Origin: an uncultured Clostridia bacterium
GTDB lineage: Bacteria; Bacillota; Clostridia; Saccharofermentanales; Saccharofermentanaceae
Length of the DNA stretch: 12,833 bases
Assembly (NCBI GenBank): GCA_946405115.1
Contig: CAMJGB010000028.1
Location: 1-12,833 of the forward strand
Direction of reading: 5' to 3'
Part shown: positions 1-6,251 of the stretch, in pieces
Position numbering within the stretch: position 1 is the stretch's first letter
Layout: the number at the start of each line of letters is the position of its first letter
The notes under the pieces: generated by a model
Told to the model about the DNA's origin: nothing
Databases searched by the model: none
Seen by the model: only the letters and a program-made list of their open reading frames with translations
Position numbers and translations under genes: made by a program

Positions 1-806
1 CATTAACAATCGTTATCTCACAGTCCGGTGAGACTCTCGATACACGTAATGCAATGAAGCTTGCCAAGGAGAAGGGCAGCCGCACTCTTGCTATCGTTAA
101 CGTTATCGGAAGCACGATCGCTCGTGAGGCAGATTACGTTCTTTATACGGCTGCAGGTCCTGAGATCTCAGTAGCTTCCACTAAGGCTTATACTACACAG
201 CTTGGCTGTATGTACCTTATGGCAATTAAGTTTGCTTATGCACTCGATAAGATCGATCTTGATACATATAAGCATTATCTTGATGAGCTTCTTTCCATGC
301 CTGAGAAGATTAAGAAGATTCTTGCAAAGCAGGATGAGATTCAGAGATTTGCTTCACAGCAGTTCAATGCAGATTCGATCTTCTTCATGGGCAGAGGTCT
401 TGATTACTATCTTTCAATGGAGGCTTCACTTAAGCTCAAAGAGATCTCTTATATTCATTCCGAGGCTTATGCGGGCGGAGAACTTAAGCACGGTACCATC
501 GCTTTGATTGAAGATGGTACTTTGGTAGTTTCTCCTATTACGCAGGATGACCTTGCTTCCAAGATGGAATCCAATATCAAGGAAGTAAGAACAAGAGGCG
601 CTACTGTATTTGCCATTATTCCTGAAAGACTTGCAGGTGAGAGCTTCTCATGTGATGAGAAATTCATCATTCCGGACTGCGATGACATCTTCGCACCTAT
701 CCTTGGAGTTCTTCCTTGTCAGCTTTTTGCTTATTACATGGCAGTCAATAAGGGCTGTGATGTAGATAAGCCTAGAAATCTTGCTAAGAGCGTTACTGTT
801 GAGTAA
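1..806 (+). CDS. glmS: Glucosamine-6-phosphate synthase (isomerising), C-terminal part; 5' end outside window
   Basis: GlmS makes glucosamine-6-P from fructose-6-P and glutamine in the cytoplasm, the first step towards UDP-GlcNAc. The frame is open from base 3 and begins inside the first SIS sugar-isomerase domain, at the sugar-phosphate loop SQSGETLDT. The glutaminase domain and any upstream regulatory leader are outside the window. Isomerase residues known from E. coli GlmS are all visible: the ME-SLKLKE stretch near bases 417-443 (equivalents of E481, K485 and E488), the ELKHG histidine at 489-491 (equivalent of H504), and the C-terminal loop NLAKSVTVE with its lysine at 786-788 (equivalent of K603). 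The C-terminus ends exactly where family members end. glmM follows after 24 bases, so the two are probably co-transcribed. An in-frame ATG at 54 is an internal methionine, not the start. Identification is secure. Confidence 0.97.
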   Translation, partial: LTIVISQSGETLDTRNAMKLAKEKGSRTLAIVNVIGSTIAREADYVLYTAAGPEISVASTKAYTTQLGCMYLMAIKFAYALDKIDLDTYKHYLDELLSMPEKIKKILAKQDEIQRFASQQFNADSIFFMGRGLDYYLSMEASLKLKEISYIHSEAYAGGELKHGTIALIEDGTLVVSPITQDDLASKMESNIKEVRTRGATVFAIIPERLAGESFSCDEKFIIPDCDDIFAPILGVLPCQLFAYYMAVNKGCDVDKPRNLAKSVTVE

Positions 807-830
807 TTAATTTGGGGGTTGTTATAGTTT

Positions 831-2186
831 ATGGGTAAGTATTTTGGAACTGACGGTTTCAGAGGAGAAGCAAATGAAGTGCTTACTTCTGCAAAGGCTT
901 TTAAGATCGGCCGCTTTCTCGGTTGGTATTACGGTAAGCAGCACGAGGATGGAAGAGCAAGGATAATCATCGGTAAGGATACAAGAAGAAGTTCCTATAC
1001 TCTTGAGTATGCTCTCTCGAGTGGAATCACATCTTCCGGTTCTGATGCATATCTTCTTCACGTTTCCACTACACCTTCAGTATCTTATTGCTGCAGAACT
1101 GACGGTTTTGACTGCGGTGTTATGATTTCCGCTTCTCATAATCCTTTCTACGATAACGGTATTAAGATCATGAGAGCTAACGGCCAGAAGATCGAGCCCG
1201 AGATTGAAGAGCAGATCGAAGCTTATATCGATGATGAGATTGAGAATCTTCCTCTTGCTAAGAGAGAGAAGATGGGTAACGTAGTTGACTATGCTTCCGG
1301 CAGAAACCGTTACATCGGTTATCTCATGTCTATTCCCACAAGAGGTTTTAACGGCATGAAGGTCGGTCTCGACTGTGCTAACGGTGCTTCATGGAATATC
1401 GCAAGAGCTGTTTACGAAGCTCTTGGTGCAAAGGTTTACGTTATCAATAACACTCCTGACGGTGTAAACATCAACCTTAACTGTGGTTCCACTCATATGG
1501 AAAGCCTTAAGAAGCATGTTTTGGACAACGGTCTCAACGTAGGTTTTGCATACGACGGTGATGCTGACAGATGCCTTTGTGTTGATGAGCACGGTAATGA
1601 GATCGACGGTGACCAGATCATGTATATGTGCGGTAAATATCTCAAGGAGTGCGGTCAGCTCGACGGTGATACGGTAGTTACAACGATCATGTCCAACATG
1701 GGTCTTTATAAGGCGTTCGAAGCTATCGGAATCAGAACTGAGAAGACTAATGTAGGCGACAAGTTTGTTGCAGAGAACATGATGCAGAATCACTATATCT
1801 TGGGCGGTGAGCAGTCAGGCCACATCATTTTCGGTAAGTATGCTACTACAGGTGACGGTATTCTTACTTCACTCATGGTAATGATGGCAATGCTCGATAA
1901 GAAGCTTCCTTTGTCTATGCTTGCAGGTGAGATGAAGAAGTTCCCTCAGTGCCTTAAGAATGTTGTTGTTAAGGATAAGAAGGAAGCACAGGAGAACGCT
2001 GCTGTTGTTTCTGCCGTAGCTAAGGTTAATTCCGAGCTTGACGGTAACGGCAGAATGCTTTTGAGAGCTTCCGGTACCGAGCCTAAGATCCGTGTTATGG
2101 TTGAGGCTGCTACTGACGAGCTTTGCGAAAAGTATGTTGATCAGTTGATTGAAGTAATTAAGGCAGAGGGCCTTGCTGCAGATTAA
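831..2186 (+). CDS. glmM: Phosphoglucosamine mutase
   Basis: GlmM converts glucosamine-6-P to glucosamine-1-P in the cytoplasm, directly after GlmS. The 451-residue product has the usual family length and the four expected alpha-D-phosphohexomutase signatures. The N-terminus is FGTDGFRG (residues 5-12). The phosphoserine loop ISASHNP has its catalytic serine at 102, the same number as in E. coli. The metal loop DGDADR is at 242-247, with aspartates 242, 244 and 246. The sugar-binding loop GEQSGH is at 326-331 and the phosphate-binding loop RASGTEPKIR at 412-421. The chosen ATG begins at the conserved MGKYFGTDG terminus. The only purine-rich element upstream is GGGGG at about 812-816, rather far from the start, so initiation may be modest or helped by readthrough from glmS, which ends 24 bases before. 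The second gene of the amino-sugar operon. Confidence 0.97.
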   Translation: MGKYFGTDGFRGEANEVLTSAKAFKIGRFLGWYYGKQHEDGRARIIIGKDTRRSSYTLEYALSSGITSSGSDAYLLHVSTTPSVSYCCRTDGFDCGVMISASHNPFYDNGIKIMRANGQKIEPEIEEQIEAYIDDEIENLPLAKREKMGNVVDYASGRNRYIGYLMSIPTRGFNGMKVGLDCANGASWNIARAVYEALGAKVYVINNTPDGVNINLNCGSTHMESLKKHVLDNGLNVGFAYDGDADRCLCVDEHGNEIDGDQIMYMCGKYLKECGQLDGDTVVTTIMSNMGLYKAFEAIGIRTEKTNVGDKFVAENMMQNHYILGGEQSGHIIFGKYATTGDGILTSLMVMMAMLDKKLPLSMLAGEMKKFPQCLKNVVVKDKKEAQENAAVVSAVAKVNSELDGNGRMLLRASGTEPKIRVMVEAATDELCEKYVDQLIEVIKAEGLAAD

Positions 2187-2207
2187 GTTTCTGTAATAGG
2201 AGTTAGT

Positions 2208-2879
2208 ATGGAAATAGCATTGATAAGAAACATGTACAACCTTGACGAGACTATCGCCAAGGATATCTTCGAAGGATGTGAGTACCCTTGGGAAGTTCTT
2301 CCTAAGATAAAGGATTTTATTCTTGCTTTAGGTCCTACTTTAAGTCCTGATGAGTACGATAAGGTGGGAGAGGATGTATGGATTGCCAAGGATGCTGAGG
2401 TTTTTCCTTCTGCATATATCCATGGACCTGCAATCATCGGCAAGGGTGCCAAGGTAAGACAGTGTGCTTTCATCAGAGAGAATGCAATCGTAGGTGAAGG
2501 TGCTACAGTAGGTAATTCAACTGAGCTTAAGAATGTAATTCTCTTTAATAAGGTCGAGGTACCTCACTATAACTATGTCGGCGATTCAGTATTGGGTTAC
2601 AAGGCTCATCTTGGTGCTGGTGCAATTACATCCAACATCAAGGCCGACCGTAAGAATGTCATCGTTAAGGGTGACGGAAGAGAGTACGACACCGGTCTTC
2701 GTAAGTTCGGCGCGATGCTCGGAGATAATGTTGAAGTAGGATGCAACAGCGTTCTTAATCCTGGTACTGTCGTAGGGCCTCATACGAATATCTATCCGCT
2801 TTCCATGGTAAGAGGAATCGTTCCCGATCACTCTATCTACAAGGATAAGGATAATATCGTAGTTAAGACTGAGGATTAA
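2208..2879 (+). CDS. GlmU-like left-handed beta-helix acyltransferase without a uridylyltransferase domain
   Basis: A 223-residue protein made mostly of hexapeptide repeats (residues about 55-205), for example IIGKGAKV, IVGEGATV and MLGDNVEVG, which fold as a left-handed beta-helix. The stretch VPHYNYVGDSVLG followed by HLGAGAITSN (118-143) resembles the acetyltransferase core of GlmU. There, a histidine before YxGDA is the catalytic base, and here it aligns with H120. The GlmU NYDG motif is replaced by NIKAD. The first 50 residues are a short helical extension, not a nucleotidyltransferase: no GxGTRM loop is present. It follows glmM by 21 bases with AGGAG at 2198-2202, five bases before ATG, so it is probably the third gene of the glm operon. 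The inferred role is N-acetylation of glucosamine-1-P, or a GlmU-like partner function. Members of this group are often annotated as UDP-GlcNAc pyrophosphorylase, which the domain content here does not support. Fold is certain; substrate is inferred. Confidence 0.8.
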   Translation: MEIALIRNMYNLDETIAKDIFEGCEYPWEVLPKIKDFILALGPTLSPDEYDKVGEDVWIAKDAEVFPSAYIHGPAIIGKGAKVRQCAFIRENAIVGEGATVGNSTELKNVILFNKVEVPHYNYVGDSVLGYKAHLGAGAITSNIKADRKNVIVKGDGREYDTGLRKFGAMLGDNVEVGCNSVLNPGTVVGPHTNIYPLSMVRGIVPDHSIYKDKDNIVVKTED

Positions 2880-3475
2880 TTAACGGCGAGTTCGGAAAGA
2901 TCCTTATAAGATCTGATCCCGAGTTCATTCCAGTAATCTTCGTTTCTGAAACCTCTGTTAAGTAAATAGTAATTACAGCCGGTTTCTATAGCTGCTTTAT
3001 AATCGATTTCAGTATCTCCGATCATAATTACCTGATCGGAGATTTCTTTTAATACATTTGCTTTGGATTCCCCGTGAGGAAGGATCTTAACTTCGTAATC
3101 GTTAAGTCCCAGACGGATTAACGACTTCTTAAGTCCTTCTGCATTCTCTCTGATAGTAAGAAACAGGATGGGTTCTTTAATCTTGCTTAAAGTCGGCAAT
3201 GCATCATCATACAATTCATCAAGTTCGAGCATCGATTCGTCTTCGATTCTTGATATCCATTCTTTCTGAATCGTTGAAGCAAGTTCATTGTCTATATTCA
3301 GTATATTTTTAAGATAATCCTTGCCGCCGTTGCCGGATGCTTTGTAAGACATATAGTCATCGGCAAAGTTATTATCGACTTTAATTCCGTGATCATTAAG
3401 AATGGATTCCATCAACACCCAGTGACGTCTGGTGCTGTCGATCAAAGTTCCGTCTAGGTCGAATACGTAAGTCAT
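2876..3475 (-). CDS. HAD-superfamily phosphatase, phosphoglycolate phosphatase-like
   Basis: A 199-residue haloacid-dehalogenase-type hydrolase, expected to be a cytoplasmic Mg-dependent phosphatase. The four HAD motifs are visible: DLDGTLIDS with nucleophile D6 and acid D8; a motif II threonine at 107 in LFLTIRE; the motif III lysine at 138 in GESKAN; and motif IV GDTEID with D154 and D158. The helical region between motifs I and II (about residues 15-95) fits a C1 cap as in phosphoglycolate and beta-phosphoglucomutase-like enzymes. Its ATG overlaps the stop of the upstream ATP-grasp gene (ATGA), so the two are translationally coupled and likely act on one pathway. The stop codon overlaps that of the converging beta-helix gene. 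The substrate cannot be read from the sequence; the ATP-grasp partner suggests a phosphorylated intermediate or by-product of ligation. Confidence 0.85.
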   Translation of the reverse strand: MTYVFDLDGTLIDSTRRHWVLMESILNDHGIKVDNNFADDYMSYKASGNGGKDYLKNILNIDNELASTIQKEWISRIEDESMLELDELYDDALPTLSKIKEPILFLTIRENAEGLKKSLIRLGLNDYEVKILPHGESKANVLKEISDQVIMIGDTEIDYKAAIETGCNYYLLNRGFRNEDYWNELGIRSYKDLSELAVN

Positions 3476-4404
3476 CTTACGACAATCTCCTGATATACAC
3501 GAAGAACTGCCTTAACACTGTCATCAGGCTTAAACCAATCATTATCAACTTCTAATCCTGCCAAACTAGCAAGGAATGCTCTTGTTAACTGGAACCCTAT
3601 GGCAGAAGAAAGTGCTGTTCCCGCACCAAGTCTTAAGTTGCAGTCAAAAAGCTTCCATTCGCCTTTGTTATAAAGGAACTGAACATTGAAAGCTCTGGGG
3701 CAGTCTACATTATCAACGAGTTTCTTGATATAAGGGTAGAAGATATTGTTGTCCACGGGCTCCATCTTCACACAGACACCGGCCTTAGTTGCTATACGGC
3801 GCCTTGAGAAGATCTTAAGTTCATCTCCGTTAAATACTTCTACAGTAACCTCATCGTAGTCATCATCATGACAGTATTCCTGAATTACAGTATCTTCGGA
3901 TACTTCATCACCTGATTTGATGACTTTAACACCCGCTGAACCGAATCCTAATCTGGGCTTTGCAAGATAAATGCCGTCAGAAGTTAATTCAGATCTGTCA
4001 TATACATAAGGTGTGGGTATGTCCAATGAAGATAATGTCTTGAACATATAATACTTGTCAGCAAGTAATTCAGTTGTCTTAAGGGAAGCAGCGGAACTTA
4101 AAATGTTATTCTCACGAATAAAGTCGCTGTCGCTTGCAAATAAGAAAGCTTCCTGAGGAATGAGGGGGATGATGGCATCAATGCCGTTATCCTTTATTAT
4201 TCCTGCTATAACATCTTTATAATTATCGGCAACTACCGGCGGTACCTTATGTACTTTCTTTGCAGAAACTGTTGTAGGAACAAGATAAGGATCATTAATG
4301 TCACTTACCTCAATCTCAATACTGTCTTTAAAGTATTGAGAAGCTACCTGGGAAATATGCCATGCCGTAGCTGTTCCGCCTGCGGTTACCAAAAATCTCT
4401 TCAT
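3472..4404 (-). CDS. ATP-grasp family ligase, carbamoyl-phosphate-synthase-large-chain-like, substrate unknown
   Basis: A 310-residue ATP-grasp protein. The N-terminus (MKRFLVTAGGTAT) is a pre-ATP-grasp Rossmann-like domain that runs to about residue 105. DKYYMFKTL (116-124) and the KPRLGFGSAGVKVI region (149-162) match the ATP-binding lysine and flexible glycine-rich loop. QEY (175-177) lies at the adenine-contacting linker. The FDCNLRLGAG stretch (253-262) occupies the place of the usual metal-binding E-x-N-P-R, with an Asp for the Glu and a Leu for the Pro. Such stand-alone proteins join a carboxylate to an amine or thiol through an acyl phosphate. The start has a good site: GGAGAA (bases 4411-4416) lies about six bases upstream of the ATG. 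It is the first gene of a two-gene unit with the HAD phosphatase, with a 4-base overlap. The substrate is unknown. Confidence 0.8.
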   Translation of the reverse strand: MKRFLVTAGGTATAWHISQVASQYFKDSIEIEVSDINDPYLVPTTVSAKKVHKVPPVVADNYKDVIAGIIKDNGIDAIIPLIPQEAFLFASDSDFIRENNILSSAASLKTTELLADKYYMFKTLSSLDIPTPYVYDRSELTSDGIYLAKPRLGFGSAGVKVIKSGDEVSEDTVIQEYCHDDDYDEVTVEVFNGDELKIFSRRRIATKAGVCVKMEPVDNNIFYPYIKKLVDNVDCPRAFNVQFLYNKGEWKLFDCNLRLGAGTALSSAIGFQLTRAFLASLAGLEVDNDWFKPDDSVKAVLRVYQEIVVR

Positions 4405-4441
4405 TATTCATTCTCCAACGTGGGTTTCTTAAGACAAAGTA

Positions 4442-4450
4442 ATTATAACA
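4442..4450 (-). promoter_or_regulatory. Extended -10 promoter for the ATP-grasp/HAD operon
   Basis: Read on the minus strand this is TGTTATAAT, a perfect TATAAT (bases 4442-4447) preceded by the extended TG. No good -35 box is seen at 16-18 bases. Transcription would start near base 4435 and give a leader of about 30 bases before the ATP-grasp start codon at 4404. It lies in the short gap between the HEAT gene terminator and the ATP-grasp gene, which makes these two genes an independent unit. Confidence 0.65.
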
Positions 4451-4473
4451 CTATGGAAGGTGAGAGTTTGTAC

Positions 4474-4502
4474 GCAAACAAAAATCCGCCCTGTGGGCGG
4501 AT
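4474..4502 (-). terminator. Intrinsic terminator of the HEAT-repeat gene
   Basis: On the minus strand a perfect 8-bp GC-rich stem, ATCCGCCC and GGGCGGAT with a 3-base loop (bases 4484-4502), is followed at once by TTTTTGTTTG. It lies 22 bases after the HEAT gene stop. On the plus strand the T-run is lacking, so it acts in one direction. It separates the HEAT transcript from the ATP-grasp promoter immediately downstream. Confidence 0.9.
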
Positions 4503-4524
4503 AACTGTATTGTTTATAAAGATG

Positions 4525-4866
4525 TTATACCAATCTGTCCTTAAGTCTGTCGAATGCGTTCTTGGCAATCTGTCGTACATTCGGATCAGAATCGGCGAAT
4601 GCCAGCTTCTTAACGTACTCTTCACAATGCTTTGCTCCTATATCAGCGGCTGAAGTAGCTGCAGCTGCTCTAACTGAAGGTGAAGAATCACGAAGAAGGG
4701 GAATTAGGGCCATACCGGCTTCATATGTTCTAATCTGACCCATAGCAATCGCAACCTCTGTGCGAACTGACTCGTCAGCATCACCGGAGAGTTTTACAAG
4801 ACCGTCTAACTTGCCCTTCGCGGCCAGCTTCATAATCTTACCACGTAGACTGTCTACTCGTGACAT
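4525..4866 (-). CDS. Small HEAT-repeat protein, function unknown
   Basis: A 113-residue, probably cytoplasmic, all-helical protein with about three HEAT-like repeats at residues 20-46, 47-78 and 81-110. Each has the Asp-x-x-x-VR signature: DADESVRTEVAIAMG, DSSPSVRAAAATSAADIG and DSDPNVRQIAKNAFDRL. HEAT repeats of this kind give protein-binding surfaces or, in phycobilin-lyase-like and DNA-glycosylase-like relatives, small-molecule or DNA binding; nothing here decides between them. There is no signal peptide or membrane segment. AGGAG at 4876-4880 is well placed before the ATG at 4866. It has its own upstream -10 box and its own terminator, so it is monocistronic. Confidence 0.8.
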   Translation of the reverse strand: MSRVDSLRGKIMKLAAKGKLDGLVKLSGDADESVRTEVAIAMGQIRTYEAGMALIPLLRDSSPSVRAAAATSAADIGAKHCEEYVKKLAFADSDPNVRQIAKNAFDRLKDRLV

Positions 4867-4901
4867 CTAATGTATCTCCTCTTATTTTTCTTACTAAATC
4901 A

Positions 4902-4907
4902 ATTATA
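4902..4907 (-). promoter_or_regulatory. Possible -10 box for the HEAT-repeat gene
   Basis: The minus strand reads TATAAT about 35 bases upstream of the HEAT gene ATG, in an AT-rich divergent intergenic region (4867-5043). The predicted transcription start is near 4895. No recognisable -35 box is seen at 16-18 bases, so this is a -10-only prediction. Confidence 0.4.
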
Positions 4908-4985
4908 TATCTTAAGTGAATTTAATTTGTTAACAAAGTATGACAAAAACATAAATCAGCCATAATTCTTGACACAATTCGATTA

Positions 4986-5014
4986 TTGAATTAGACACCA
5001 TAAAAATATATACT
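4986..5014 (+). promoter_or_regulatory. Promoter for the GH5/CapA lipoprotein genes
   Basis: TTGAAT (4986-4991), a 17-base spacer and TATACT (5009-5014) form a good housekeeping-sigma promoter that starts near 5021. This gives a leader of about 22 bases, with GGAG at 5035-5038 ahead of the ATG at 5044. It is the only clear plus-strand promoter found upstream of the whole 5044-12833 gene series. Another hexamer, a consensus TTGACA at 4969-4974, has no good -10 partner at 16-18 bases. Confidence 0.6.
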
Positions 5015-5043
5015 GATTTCATCCTTTTTTTATTGGAGCTGTT

Positions 5044-6249
5044 ATGAAATCGAGAGTTATGCCTGCTGTCGTAGCTGTGATTGTCTGCTTTTCGCTTTTT
5101 GCAGGAGCATGTTCTTCCAAGTTACCTCCCGAGACGCTTCCCGTAGCAACACCTACAACTACTGCAGAGACAGTAATTGAGACTGAGACTACAGTAGCAG
5201 AGATTATTCAGGAAACTGAAGCCACGAGAGGACCTAACAGCACACCTCAGGTGCTTGATGTGCCTGTAGAAGTTAACGGACAGCTTCATGTTGAAGGTAC
5301 ACAGCTTGTTAATGAGTATGGTGTACCGATTCAGCTTAAGGGTATGAGCAGCGGCGGATTACAATCTTGTTTCCAGTTCTTTAATGATGACGTTTGTGAC
5401 ACCCTTATTCAGGATTGGGGTTGTACGGTAATAAGACTTGCCATGACATCACATGGTCTTGATAACGGTTACACATATTTCCCTGAGCGTTACTTTAATG
5501 AAGTATGCGGTTATCTTGATACTCTTATCGCACACGGCGTGTATGTAATTGTTGACTGGCACGTACTTTTTGACGGCGATCCTACAGAGTATGAAGCTGA
5601 TGCTATTGATTTCTTTACCAGAATCTCTGCTTTGTATGGCGATAATCCTCATATTATCTATGAGGTATGTAATGAGCCTAACGGAATGAGATATGATGAT
5701 CCTGATTCTCCGGTTGACTGGGAGAACGTAATCAAGCCTTATGCTGAGCGTGTTATTGCTGCAATCAGAGAGAACGATCCCGATAACATCATCATCGTTG
5801 GAACTCCTACATGGAGCCAGGATGTAGATGTAGCATCTTTGGATCCTATTGATGAAGACAATATTATGTATACCTTGCATTTCTATGCCGGTTCTCACGG
5901 TGAGGATCACATGGATAAGGTAAGAACTGCTGTAGAGAACGGACTTCCGATCTTCTGTACTGAATGGGGTGTTTCACTTGATTCCGGAAACAGCGGAGTT
6001 TTCTATACAGAGACTCTTGAGTGGATGGAACTTCTCGATGAGTACAATATCTCATGGTGCAACTGGTCTATCGGTACAGCTATTCTCGAGAGTTCTAATG
6101 CCTTGAGATTGTATTCGAACCGCTTCACCGTTGAGGAGAAGATTGCGGGACATTGGCCCGATGAGATGATATCCGATTCCGGATTGTTTGTTAGGTCCTT
6201 AATTCTGGGAACTGATTTTGAGATCCCGGAGGGAGGCTACAGCAATTAA
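5044..6249 (+). CDS. GH5-family cellulase (endo-beta-1,4-glucanase), predicted lipoprotein
   Basis: A 401-residue secreted glycoside hydrolase expected to cut beta-1,4-glucan outside the cell. A short basic N-terminus and hydrophobic stretch end at a lipobox-like AGAC with Cys23 as the lipidation site; Ala rather than Leu at -3 is a mild deviation. A Thr/Glu-rich linker (about 28-65) tethers the catalytic domain. GH5 clan-A landmarks are in order: VNEYGVPIQLKGMS (89-102), DWH (171-173), the acid/base E211 in NEPNG, H279 in TLHFY, the nucleophile E307 in CTEWG, and the aromatic region around W338 and W341. No cellulose-binding or dockerin module is present; the protein ends soon after the barrel. 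GGAG lies five bases before the ATG. The CapA-family gene follows after two bases, so the two are co-transcribed. Xyloglucan or mannan as substrate cannot be excluded. Confidence 0.9.
   Translation: MKSRVMPAVVAVIVCFSLFAGACSSKLPPETLPVATPTTTAETVIETETTVAEIIQETEATRGPNSTPQVLDVPVEVNGQLHVEGTQLVNEYGVPIQLKGMSSGGLQSCFQFFNDDVCDTLIQDWGCTVIRLAMTSHGLDNGYTYFPERYFNEVCGYLDTLIAHGVYVIVDWHVLFDGDPTEYEADAIDFFTRISALYGDNPHIIYEVCNEPNGMRYDDPDSPVDWENVIKPYAERVIAAIRENDPDNIIIVGTPTWSQDVDVASLDPIDEDNIMYTLHFYAGSHGEDHMDKVRTAVENGLPIFCTEWGVSLDSGNSGVFYTETLEWMELLDEYNISWCNWSIGTAILESSNALRLYSNRFTVEEKIAGHWPDEMISDSGLFVRSLILGTDFEIPEGGYSN
6227..6236 (+). promoter_or_regulatory. Displaced Shine-Dalgarno sequence for the CapA-family gene
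   Basis: GGAGGGAGG at 6228-6236 is the only strong ribosome-binding element before the GTG at 6252, but it lies 15 bases away, further than the usual 5-9. It falls inside the last codons of the GH5 gene, so initiation probably depends partly on translational coupling. Confidence 0.45.
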
Positions 6250-6251
6250 TC

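Noticed and set aside
54..806. ATG at 54 as the start of a short SIS-domain protein
   Set aside because: The frame is open upstream to base 3 and encodes the conserved GlmS sugar-phosphate loop there, so this is an internal Met of a truncated-by-window glmS.
2893..2915. Imperfect inverted repeat AGATC...GATCT near the end of the HAD gene as a terminator for the glm operon
   Set aside because: The stem is short and AT-rich and no T-run follows on the plus strand.
4975..4992. AATTC-GATTATT-GAATT inverted repeat in the GH5 promoter region as an operator
   Set aside because: Arms of five AT-rich bases are expected by chance in a region of this composition; no second copy was seen.
4969..4997. 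Consensus TTGACA as the main -35 box for the GH5 gene
   Set aside because: The hexamer at 17 bases is TAGACA, only half matching; TTGAAT-17-TATACT downstream is a better pair. It could still be a weak second promoter.
5449..5910. Minus-strand open frame of 153 codons inside the GH5 gene
   Set aside because: It is antisense to the conserved catalytic core, and its Ile/Arg-rich composition is that of a shadow frame.
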